Shown here: positions 30,561-37,423 of the stretch, piece by piece
Layout: every line of letters starts with the position of its first letter
Numbering within the stretch: position 1 is the first letter of the stretch
Source: Chloroflexota bacterium
Lineage (GTDB): Bacteria; Chloroflexota; Chloroflexia; Chloroheliales; Chloroheliaceae
Length of the DNA: 37,423 bases
NCBI GenBank assembly: GCA_902812345.1
Contig: CADDZM010000013.1
Span: 1 to 37,423 of the forward strand
Direction: 5' to 3'
The notes under the pieces: model-generated
What the model was told of the DNA's origin: nothing
Database searches by the model: none
Seen by the model: only the letters and a program-made list of their open reading frames with translations
Made by a program: the position numbers and the translations under genes

Positions 30561-30968
30561 ATGACAGAGCAAAGTATTAAATACGAACTCAATCCGGCGG
30601 TTTCAAACGAGGATTTGAGCGAACTGTACGCTCTCGGCTGGGAAAGAGACCGCGTGGTGGTCTACGACTTTCAGCCTACCCACGAGCGGAGCCTGGGCTT
30701 TTTCTGCGCTTATTCCGGCGACAAACTGGTGGGTTATGTAAACCTTGCCTGGGATGGCGGGGTCCACGCTTTCCTGCTCGACCCGACCGTTCACCCGGCT
30801 TTCAAGCGGCGCGGCCTCGGGCGGGAGTTGGTCCGCCGCGCCATCGAGCTTGCCCGCGCAGGCGGCCTGGAATGGGTCCACGTAGATTACGAACCACACC
30901 TGGATAGTTTCTACAAAAGCTGCGGCTTCAAGCCGACCCTGGCAGGTCTTGTCAACCTGAAAGAGTAA
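30561..30968 (+). CDS. GNAT family N-acetyltransferase
   Basis: A 135-aa acetyltransferase (GNAT fold). The acetyl-CoA binding motif A is HPAFKRRGLGRELVRRAIELA, matching RxxGxG/A, preceded by the strand VHAFLLDPTV. The C-terminal VDYEPHLDSFYKSCGFKPT is the usual motif B (Tyr and YxxxGF). I start at the ATG at 30561 (MTEQSIKY). The frame is open upstream to a TTG at 30501, but those 20 residues would cover the -10 promoter and have no RBS. Substrate unknown: small-molecule amine or protein N-terminus. Its stop is two bases from the end of the opposing ABC ATPase gene. Confidence 0.87.
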   Translation: MTEQSIKYELNPAVSNEDLSELYALGWERDRVVVYDFQPTHERSLGFFCAYSGDKLVGYVNLAWDGGVHAFLLDPTVHPAFKRRGLGRELVRRAIELARAGGLEWVHVDYEPHLDSFYKSCGFKPTLAGLVNLKE

Positions 30969-30969
30969 A

Positions 30970-31695
30970 TCAAATAAAATTGCCGTCTTTCATGGTCAGG
31001 GTGCGGTCCGAACGGCTGGCGACTTTAGGGTCGTGCGTGACCAGGATGACGGTCAAGCCCATGTCGCGCCGCAACTGCTGAATCAGGTTTAGAATTTCCT
31101 CGCCGCGTTCGCTGTCCAGGTTGCCGGTAGGTTCGTCGCCCAGCAGCAGGGCCGGTTGGTTCGCCAGGGCGCGGGCAATCGCCACGCGCTGCTGCTCGCC
31201 GCCCGAAAGCTCTTTAGGTTTGTGGTTGAGACGGTGGCCCAGGCCGACCAGGTCGAGCAGTTCTTTGGCGCGTTTTTCCGGCTTGAAACGGCTCTTGTCA
31301 TCGAATTGGACCGGCAGCATAACGTTTTCGAGGGCGGTCAGGGTCGGCACCAGGTTAAAGAACTGGAACACGAAGCCGATAGTCCGGTTGCGTACATCAG
31401 CCAGTTTATCCTCGCCAAGTTTACTGATTTCCTGCCCGGCCAGGACAATTGAACCGCCGGTCGGGGTATCCAGGCCGCCGATAAGACCAAGCAAGGTAGT
31501 TTTACCTGAACCGGACGGCCCCACAATCGCCACAATCTCGCCCGGCTGCACGCTCATATTCACGCCCTTGAGGATAGCCAGTTTGTCCCGGCCCATCGGC
31601 AATTCCTTGACAAGGTTACGCACTTCCAATATAGGGCGCTGTTCCAGCACCGGGTTGGGCTGTAAAGGCTGGTTTGGGTTGCTAATTGGTTGCAA
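30970..31695 (-). CDS. ABC transporter ATP-binding protein (MacB/LolD type)
   Basis: A 241-aa ATPase of the MacB/LolD/FtsE family. Walker A is [10 protein letters not shown], the signature [16 protein letters not shown], Walker [13 protein letters not shown] with its conserved Glu, and the switch VTHDP with His. [16 protein letters not shown] and [18 protein letters not shown] are typical of this subgroup. An unusual Asn/Gln/Pro-rich leader (about 20 residues) precedes the domain. The start is TTG at 31695; AGAAGGG is about 13 bases away. Together with the adjacent 899-aa FtsX-type permease it forms a MacB-like tripartite-independent exporter or mechanotransmission complex. The gap of 111 bases between the two holds only a repeat. 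Confidence 0.93.
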   Translation of the reverse strand: MQPISNPNQPLQPNPVLEQRPILEVRNLVKELPMGRDKLAILKGVNMSVQPGEIVAIVGPSGSGKTTLLGLIGGLDTPTGGSIVLAGQEISKLGEDKLADVRNRTIGFVFQFFNLVPTLTALENVMLPVQFDDKSRFKPEKRAKELLDLVGLGHRLNHKPKELSGGEQQRVAIARALANQPALLLGDEPTGNLDSERGEEILNLIQQLRRDMGLTVILVTHDPKVASRSDRTLTMKDGNFI

Positions 31696-31723
31696 AAGCT
31701 ATTTTTCCCTTCTAAGTTTCTTT

Positions 31724-31766
31724 GCTTGGCTTACTCTCTTAAATTCTCTGCCTGGTTTACTCTCTT
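31724..31766. repeat. Imperfect direct repeat in the ABC-permease spacer
   Basis: GCTTGGCTTACTCTCTT (31724-31740) and GCCTGGTTTACTCTCTT (31750-31766) match at 15 of 17 positions, 26 bases apart. No promoter or terminator is obvious in this gap. Confidence 0.6.
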
Positions 31767-31806
31767 TACCTTCTAAACCTATGAATAACCCTTTACGTGT
31801 AACTGC

Positions 31807-34506
31807 TTACTCGTAACGCAATACAACCAGGGGCTTTTCCTGGACCGCGCCCCACGCGCTGACCAGGGTCGCGGCAATCGCCAGACCGGCCCCGAGGGCC
31901 AGCAGCAGCACAGCGGTTAGCGGCGACCAGGTGATGCTGATTATAGCGGCCCGGCTGCCTCTTGAAGTAGCGTTTACCAGCACCGGAATCAGTAAGGCCA
32001 GGATGATGCCGGTCCCGACACCGATAATGCCGCCGAGCAGACCTACCAGGCTGCTTTCCCAGATTAGTATGCTAAAAACGCGCCGCCGTTTAGCCCCGAT
32101 AGCCTTCAAAACACCGATTTCGGTGCGCCGTTCCAGCATGGCCAGCGCGACATTGTTGGCAATCAGAATGGCCCCGCTAAAAAGGCTTAGCAAGCTTAAA
32201 AGCAAAGGAAAGGCCAGAATCTGGTCTAAAATCCGGGAGAAAGTGTCGAGCAAATCGCCCAGGTCAAAGACAAAACCGCCTAATAGTTTACTTTGGACCT
32301 GGTTCAGGGTTGTTTTTATCTGGGCGCGGTCCACCAGCATATAGAGAATACTGAAACTACCCCCCGCCGCGCCGACCATATTATAAGGCGCGACCCAACC
32401 CCGCTCAAACTGAATAGTGGTGCTGACCGGCGTGATAATGCCGATTATCTCGAAATCCAGGGTCTTCTCGCTGCCGTCCCCGACCGTGCGCGTTCTGGGA
32501 CCAAGCTGGCCGCCGCTCAGGTTGCTGCCAGAGATGGAGAGATTAACCTTATCCCCCGCTTTAAGACCGTATTTGGCCGCCTCGTCCTGGTAAACCAGCA
32601 GGACCGGCTTATCCATGTCCCCTGGGGTGAAATCGCGCCCGCTCACCACTCGCACCGGCCCGTTCGGGCTGACGCTGACCCCCCGCGCCAGGGTACGCCC
32701 GCTAAGAGAGATGCGCGACGAAAAAGAATTAGAGTCGAACGGTTTACCGTTGATTGTGTTGATGGAAGCCCGGCCGTTGGTGCTGGCGAAGACCTGCTTG
32801 ACGCCGGGCGTGTTCTGTTCCAGGCTGGACTGAATCTGCGGGGTCTGCCCACCGACCAGGTTCAGGGCAATCACGTTAAAGCCCAGGTGCAGGTCAAAAG
32901 TCTCCCGGAAAGAGGTCTTGATGCTGTCCGCGATTATAACGATAAAACTGATGAAAAAGAGGCCGATAGCCATAACCAGCAGAGTTGTAGCGGTGCGGCC
33001 CCGGTGGCGGCTGAAACTGCGCAAGGCCATTTTAAAGCTGGGGCCAAACGGCGCGGGCAACTTCCCGGTAAGAAAGACCACCACGTACATCAGGGCGGTC
33101 ATCAACAGGCAGACGAACATGGTAATAAAGCTGACAATCAGGCCGAGTTGGATGTCGTGCAGCAGCACCCCGGCAACCAGGCCCAGGGCAAGGGTCATTA
33201 GCAGCAAAAGGCCAACCGAGGCCGGGCCGCCAATCCGGGGCAGGGCGCTGCTTTGCTGGCGCAAAACCACCGCCGGGCGAACCTTTCCGGCGGCGTAAGC
33301 GGGCAAAAAGCCAAAGACCCCGGCGGTCACAGTGCCGACCAGCAGCCCGATTAAAATCGGCTGCGGGTAAATACCCCAGTTAAGGGGGCGGAAGAATAGC
33401 CCTTCAGCCACCCCTTTGATACCGTAACCCAGGGCCACCCCCAGGACCACCCCCAACACGCTTCCCATCACGCCCAGCATCAGGGCTTCAAGCGTGAAAA
33501 TGGTAAGGGTCTGGCGGGTCTTGAGGCCCAGCGCCTTTACTGTCGCGATTTCGGTGGTGCGCCGCCCGATGACTACCAGCATAGTATTGACTACGCCAAT
33601 GCCGCCAATCAAAATCGCCAGCAGCCCCACGTATGAAAGTAAATCCTCGACATAGACCAGATTGTCGGCCAGGGTCTGCTGGAGTTCGAGAGCGGTGGTA
33701 ACGTTGGAAAAGTGGAAGCCGTAATAATCCGGGTTGGAAGAGTCGGTCCCGCTGAAGGTCTCAAGCTGCCCAACCAGGCGGGCATTATCCGCGCCGGGCA
33801 GACTTTTTAAGTAGACCGAAAGGTTTTGGCGAGTAGTGGAAGCCAGGAAGCTATCGGCGGTGGACCGGGAAGCGATGCCAAAGCCAAAGACCAGCCCGGC
33901 GTCAATGGTGAGGCCGGGAACATCCGGGCTGACCTCACCCACGATTTTTACCCTGGCCGACCTCCCGGCGCTGTCCGCATCGGTCGAGAAGGCCGCCACC
34001 TCTATTTCCTGGCCGAGCTTGTAGTCGTTCTTCTCCCAGAGATTCTTGCTTAGCACAATTGTGTTTGGCTCGGAAAGCAACCGGTTCAAATCACCGCCGG
34101 AAGGCTGCAGCAGCGTAACTTTGCCGTAGAGCGGAAATTTGTCCGGCTCAATGGCGTAGAGCGTCGGCGGAAAACTGAAGTAGCCTTTAATCTGGAAGGT
34201 ATTTTTACTGAGGAAGGTATAATCTGTAATAGAGCCGTCCGATTTAAGACGCTCCAGAAATTGCCTTTCGGGATCGGCAAGGTTAAGTGAGTCGGTGGCG
34301 GAGGAGAAAGTGGTCGCAATCACGTCACCCCCGGCCCGCGACTGGATGTCGCCAATGAGGGTATCTTTGATGCTCACGGCCAGGGATTGCAAGGCTACCA
34401 GGGCCGCTACGCCGACCGCCACGCAAAGGATGGCAAAGAAGGTGCGTTGGCCGCCCCGCTTGACTGACCGGGCGGCGTATTTAAAGTAGAAGTCAAGTCT
34501 TTTCAA
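31807..34506 (-). CDS. FtsX-like ABC transporter permease (two-module)
   Basis: An 899-aa membrane protein with two MacB-type modules. Helix 1 lies near residues 20-45 ([20 protein letters not shown]), followed by an extracellular MacB_PCD-like domain (about 50-280) and three helices (about 285-410) with [22 protein letters not shown], the FtsX signature. A second helix cluster (about 435-550) and a second extracellular domain (to about 760) lead to a second FtsX domain with [27 protein letters not shown]. The end [11 protein letters not shown] is typical of this family. The start is TTG at 34506, with GGAG six bases upstream. It is the first gene of a two-gene unit with the ATPase. Such systems export antibiotics or lipoproteins, or transmit ATP-driven signals; the cargo is unknown. 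Confidence 0.9.
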   Translation of the reverse strand: MKRLDFYFKYAARSVKRGGQRTFFAILCVAVGVAALVALQSLAVSIKDTLIGDIQSRAGGDVIATTFSSATDSLNLADPERQFLERLKSDGSITDYTFLSKNTFQIKGYFSFPPTLYAIEPDKFPLYGKVTLLQPSGGDLNRLLSEPNTIVLSKNLWEKNDYKLGQEIEVAAFSTDADSAGRSARVKIVGEVSPDVPGLTIDAGLVFGFGIASRSTADSFLASTTRQNLSVYLKSLPGADNARLVGQLETFSGTDSSNPDYYGFHFSNVTTALELQQTLADNLVYVEDLLSYVGLLAILIGGIGVVNTMLVVIGRRTTEIATVKALGLKTRQTLTIFTLEALMLGVMGSVLGVVLGVALGYGIKGVAEGLFFRPLNWGIYPQPILIGLLVGTVTAGVFGFLPAYAAGKVRPAVVLRQQSSALPRIGGPASVGLLLLMTLALGLVAGVLLHDIQLGLIVSFITMFVCLLMTALMYVVVFLTGKLPAPFGPSFKMALRSFSRHRGRTATTLLVMAIGLFFISFIVIIADSIKTSFRETFDLHLGFNVIALNLVGGQTPQIQSSLEQNTPGVKQVFASTNGRASINTINGKPFDSNSFSSRISLSGRTLARGVSVSPNGPVRVVSGRDFTPGDMDKPVLLVYQDEAAKYGLKAGDKVNLSISGSNLSGGQLGPRTRTVGDGSEKTLDFEIIGIITPVSTTIQFERGWVAPYNMVGAAGGSFSILYMLVDRAQIKTTLNQVQSKLLGGFVFDLGDLLDTFSRILDQILAFPLLLSLLSLFSGAILIANNVALAMLERRTEIGVLKAIGAKRRRVFSILIWESSLVGLLGGIIGVGTGIILALLIPVLVNATSRGSRAAIISITWSPLTAVLLLALGAGLAIAATLVSAWGAVQEKPLVVLRYE

Positions 34507-34659
34507 CGGTTACTCCGGTGGCAGATTATAAAATAACTCTTGCAAGTAATAATTATAAAGAGGCCCAAATGTTTCAACTAATATTTTTGTTATTGTTTTT
34601 ATAATTATTTCAATCTGATTACAATTTGACACTGCTTATTGCCCGATTAAACGAACTGA

Positions 34660-34668
34660 TGCTAAAAT
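34660..34668 (+). promoter_or_regulatory. Extended -10 promoter of the histidine kinase gene
   Basis: TGCTAAAAT (34660-34668), an extended -10, is preceded 18 bases upstream by TTGCCC. The start would fall near 34675. The 34507-34660 stretch is AT-rich and has no gene. Confidence 0.45.
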
Positions 34669-34770
34669 AAAACAAGGTGGTTGACTTTACCTTTGCTCCT
34701 TTTGCCCACCTTAAACTCGGGCTTTAAAATTTTTACGCCTTTTACACCATTAAATGAGTTAGATAGCTTT

Positions 34771-36702
34771 ATGTCAAACTCTGAACAGGACCCGGACAAT
34801 ACTCTTGTGAATAAACTTTCAGACCAGTTTTCACCGGCACCACCGGACCGGCGGAAGGCTCTTACCACGCCTCTCAGGCCGATCCACGAAGTCAACTCGC
34901 CTTATCTGGCCAGCCGCAGCCAGCTTATTGCCGAAGTCGAGCGGCAGGCTCGCGAATTGCGCCTGCTTCACGAAATGCGCACGGCCCTGGTTGGCGTAAA
35001 TGACCTGGCGGAAATCTATCTGACCGCTGTCGAGAGTATTGCCGCCATCTTTAATTTTGAGTTTGTGAGCGTCTACAGCCTGGTGGATGCCGAACTGCAC
35101 CTGCAAGCCCAGTTCGGTTACAAACAGTTCTCCGAAGTTGTACCGCTTCATCAAGGCATAATGGGCCGGGCCGCCAATTCCGCCCGGGGCATCCTGATTA
35201 CCAATGTAAAGCAACAGCCTGAAAATATGTTTGCCTCGCCAGAAGTCACCAGCGCCATCTGCGTACCGCTTGTGGGGCCGGGTAAAGAGGTCTTAGGCAC
35301 GCTTTCGATTGAATCGGGGCCGGGCCGCACGCTTGACGAACGCGACTACAAGCTGGCGCAGGCCCTGGCGGAACACGTCACGCTGGCGGTGGCCCAGGCG
35401 CTCGCCCACGAACGCGAGAAACGCCGCTTTTCCCAGCTAGCTCTGCTCAATCACGTCGGACGCGACCTGGCGGCGGCCCTGGAAGTGGACCAGATTATCG
35501 AGCGGATGACCGGACCGGTCCGCCAGAGCTTGAACCTTTATAGCGTCAACATCGGTCTCGTTGAAGGGGACGACCTGGCTTTTATCCTGGGGCCTTCCCA
35601 GGCAACCACCGGAACGCGGTACCGCTGGCCGCTGGCAACCACCAATTCGCTGGCCTGCCACAGCGCCCGCACAGGTGAAATGATTGTCGTCCCGGATGTT
35701 ACGGTCGAGCCGCGCTTCATGCCGCTCCCGGAAATCCCTAACACCAAAGCCGAGGTTATAATTCCGCTACGCTCCAGCGGGCAGATTATCGGCGTGCTGG
35801 AAGTGGTCAGCGATGGCTCGAAAGTCTTTGAGGACGACGATATTATTTTACTCAAAACCCTGGCCGACCAGACCAGCGTGGCCCTGACCAATGCCCGCCG
35901 CTTTGCTGATTTGCAACGCCAGAGCAAAGAACTGGAAGCGATTAACCAGGCTCTCGCCGAAGCCAACCGCCTCAAAAGTGAATTCCTCTCGAACGTCAGC
36001 CACGAACTGCGGACTCCCCTTAACTCGGTGGTCGGCTACGTAGATATGATTCAGTCCGGCTTTTACGGTGATATTCCGGCTGAAATGAACGACCCACTCG
36101 AACGGATTTCCCGCAACGGGCGGCGGCTGATGGGCCTGATTAATGACGTGCTGGACCTGGCGAACCTTGAAACCGGGCGGCTTCGCCTGTTGCTGGAAGA
36201 AACCAGCACCTCGGATTTGCTGTCGGTGCTGTCCCTGACCGGGCAGACCGCCGCCGAAGACAAAGGTCTGCAATTCTCGGCCAGAATAGACCCGGGTGCG
36301 CCCCGCTTTATCCGCACTGACGTCAAACGGCTGCAACAAATCATTGATATTCTTATGTCAAACGCGGTCAAATTTACCTCAAAAGGTGAAATTAGCCTGA
36401 GTATCGGGGCGGGTACGATTGGCGACCTGGCCCAGGAGTTAGGCCCGGAAGCGTTCGCTATCTCGGTAACAGATACGGGAATCGGTATTGCCGAAGAAGA
36501 ATACGAACACATCTTTGAGGAATTCCGGCAGGTAGACGGCAGCAGCACCCGCCAATTCGGCGGCGCGGGCCTGGGTCTGGCCCTGGCCCGGCGGCTGGTC
36601 CGCCGCCTGGGCGGTACCATTGCAATTTCCAGCAAGCTTGAGAAGGGCAGCACCTTCACGGTCACGCTGCCCAATCAACCCCTGGAATCACTCTCCATGT
36701 AA
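34771..36702 (+). CDS. Soluble GAF-GAF sensor histidine kinase
   Basis: A cytoplasmic two-component kinase. Two GAF domains (about 75-210 and 235-380 counted from this start) sense a small ligand or redox state, linked by helices to a HisKA dimer domain with the H-box SNVSHELRTPLNSVVGY (phosphorylated H411). The HATPase domain shows the N-box IDILMSNAVKF, G1 DTGIGI, F-box FEEFRQ and G2 GGAGLGLALARRL. No membrane helix or receiver domain is present, and no response regulator gene lies adjacent, so its partner is elsewhere. The ATG at 34771 (MSNSEQDPD) begins the protein-like composition. A TTG at 34681 next to AAGGTGG is in frame and would add a 30-residue hydrophobic stretch of less plausible codon use. 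Confidence 0.9.
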   Translation: MSNSEQDPDNTLVNKLSDQFSPAPPDRRKALTTPLRPIHEVNSPYLASRSQLIAEVERQARELRLLHEMRTALVGVNDLAEIYLTAVESIAAIFNFEFVSVYSLVDAELHLQAQFGYKQFSEVVPLHQGIMGRAANSARGILITNVKQQPENMFASPEVTSAICVPLVGPGKEVLGTLSIESGPGRTLDERDYKLAQALAEHVTLAVAQALAHEREKRRFSQLALLNHVGRDLAAALEVDQIIERMTGPVRQSLNLYSVNIGLVEGDDLAFILGPSQATTGTRYRWPLATTNSLACHSARTGEMIVVPDVTVEPRFMPLPEIPNTKAEVIIPLRSSGQIIGVLEVVSDGSKVFEDDDIILLKTLADQTSVALTNARRFADLQRQSKELEAINQALAEANRLKSEFLSNVSHELRTPLNSVVGYVDMIQSGFYGDIPAEMNDPLERISRNGRRLMGLINDVLDLANLETGRLRLLLEETSTSDLLSVLSLTGQTAAEDKGLQFSARIDPGAPRFIRTDVKRLQQIIDILMSNAVKFTSKGEISLSIGAGTIGDLAQELGPEAFAISVTDTGIGIAEEEYEHIFEEFRQVDGSSTRQFGGAGLGLALARRLVRRLGGTIAISSKLEKGSTFTVTLPNQPLESLSM

Positions 36703-36930
36703 TTATCCCCTGGTATAATCTCTCAATAGCAAATTAAATAAACTTAAACCCCCCTTTAATTTGTGGTACAATTCCCGTCCCTTTACCCTTCGACTTTGGC
36801 AGGCCTGAGCTTTAAACTTTACCGGCTGGGGCTGAGCTGAAAAATTGATGCAATTTAACCCGGCGCTATTATGAAAGTTATTAGCATCTTCCCGGTAAGA
36901 ATACCGGAATAACGCCCAGGAGCCTTTTCG
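36703..36930 (+). promoter_or_regulatory. Spacer with two extended -10 promoters
   Basis: TGGTATAAT (36711-36719) and TGGTACAAT (36764-36772) are both extended -10 elements facing rightward. A small hairpin, CCGGTA-AGAA-TACCGG (about 36893-36908), precedes the RBS of the transporter fragment. No terminator is seen after the kinase. No open gene lies here. Confidence 0.4.
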
Positions 36931-37221
36931 ATGCGAAGACCTGACGAAAAAGTTTATGGCGAAACCGGGCCTTTGTTAATCTATGGGCGGGTCAATTCGC
37001 TCTTTACCTTTGTCTCGCAGGGCGCAGCCCCGCTTGGCGCGGTACTGGGCGGCGTGATTGGCACCCTCATCGGCTTGCGCCTGACCCTGGCAATCGCCGT
37101 TGCGGGAGAATTCACAGCCGGGCTTGTGCTGCTGTTCTCGGCTTTACGCAACTTTGAGGGTATTCCGGCTGAACCTGAACCGGAGCCTGAAATTGATTCC
37201 ACTTTATCCGGCAAAGCTTAA
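36931..37221 (+). pseudogene. C-terminal fragment of an MFS transporter
   Basis: A 96-aa frame matching only the end of a major-facilitator (EntS/drug-type) transporter: GRVNSLFTFVSQGAAPLGAV, then GGVIGTLIGLRLTLAIAVAG and GLVLLFSALRNFEGI, which are the last two or three helices. A full protein would have about 400 residues and twelve helices. The rest is not upstream in any frame I checked. An AGGAG about nine bases before the ATG means the remnant could still be translated. The Pro/Glu-rich tail (PAEPEPEPEID) is a natural end. It lies next to a putative insertion-sequence end, which may explain the truncation. Function as a transporter is not expected. Confidence 0.65.
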
Positions 37222-37298
37222 ATTTTGTATAAAAGAGTTTATTGTGATCCTACAGGCTCGAACGATATAAAAACAGTGCGGGCTGGCCTCCTATAGCT

Positions 37299-37423
37299 GT
37301 GACTGCTCCGTCCCGTAAACGAGACGGCTTCTACGGTCTTACACCGAAACTCATCAGCCCATGAGTTATTAAAGTCGTAGACAACCATCGTCCTGTAGGT
37401 AGTGAACGCTGACAGAACTCAAG
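37299..37423 (-). mobile_element. Possible right end of an IS200/IS605-type element
   Basis: On the minus strand the sequence runs into GAAGCC, a hairpin (CCGTC-c-CGT / ACG-a-GACGG, 37308-37327), then GGAGCAGTCAC, ending near 37299. Hairpins of the form GAAGC-stem-GGAG..GTCAC are a common right-end signature of IS200/IS605-type elements, where the 3' end of the TnpB guide RNA lies. A second structure, CTACG (37331-37335) with CGTAG (37376-37380) enclosing CTCAT/ATGAG (37350-37365), lies further in. The element would continue past 37423, so no transposase can be checked. This is pattern recognition, not proof. Confidence 0.35.

Noticed and set aside
37233-37421. Minus-strand open frame running to the window edge as a TnpB C-terminus
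   Set aside because: Its translation shows no recognised TnpB motif and the start is outside the window; only the hairpin pattern supports an element.

Overview
The window looks like chromosomal DNA of a free-living, Gram-positive-type (monoderm) heterotroph, most likely a member of the Chloroflexota. This is inferred from the gene mix: RNase J, a short monomeric aconitase, a tetrapyrrole-methylase/MazG fusion, Thr/Pro-rich lipoproteins, a WecA/TagO-type transferase and a glyA-upp pair. Coding DNA is moderately GC-rich, spacers are AT-rich, and TTG starts are frequent. No rRNA, tRNA or CRISPR array was seen.

Left part (1-8490): the start of a leftward gene cut by the window edge, then a subtilase with an N-terminal Cys4 zinc-finger-like head, converging on an S9 peptidase. 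A 680-base spacer holds a phased array of DnaA-box-like sites, a promoter and a candidate structured RNA of about 290 nt ending in a terminator. Next come a NUDIX hydrolase, a frameshifted acidic small gene behind an aldo/keto reductase, and RNase J. The rnj-wecA spacer carries nested inverted repeats and ACTAAAC tandem repeats.

Housekeeping centre (8490-17600): the leftward operon glyA-upp-wecA (one-carbon metabolism, uracil salvage, lipid-linked sugar synthesis) diverges from a rightward Fur/PerR-type regulator followed by two hotdog-fold enzymes. After these come MazG (nucleotide clean-up) and aconitase (TCA cycle).

Region 17600-20200: a REP/MITE-like palindrome, then a compact bicistronic operon of two unrecognised small proteins (62 aa basic; 39 aa with one membrane helix) with its own promoter, dyad and terminator, then a DedA membrane protein and a lipoprotein.

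Transport and signalling (20200-37423): a TetR regulator heads a two-gene heterodimeric ABC exporter in which one ATP site is clearly degenerate. A 1051-aa BNR/Asp-box propeller protein, a small membrane protein, a diguanylate cyclase with a decayed 5' end, YigZ, a GNAT enzyme that may be leaderless, a MacB/FtsX-type ABC system and a soluble GAF-GAF histidine kinase follow. The right edge carries a C-terminal fragment of an MFS transporter and hairpins resembling the right end of an IS200/IS605-type element.

Several promoters share an extended -10 (TGNTATAAT-like), apparently the prevailing class here. The best candidates for undescribed biology are the structured RNA at 3788-4082 and the small-protein operon at 17876-18491.
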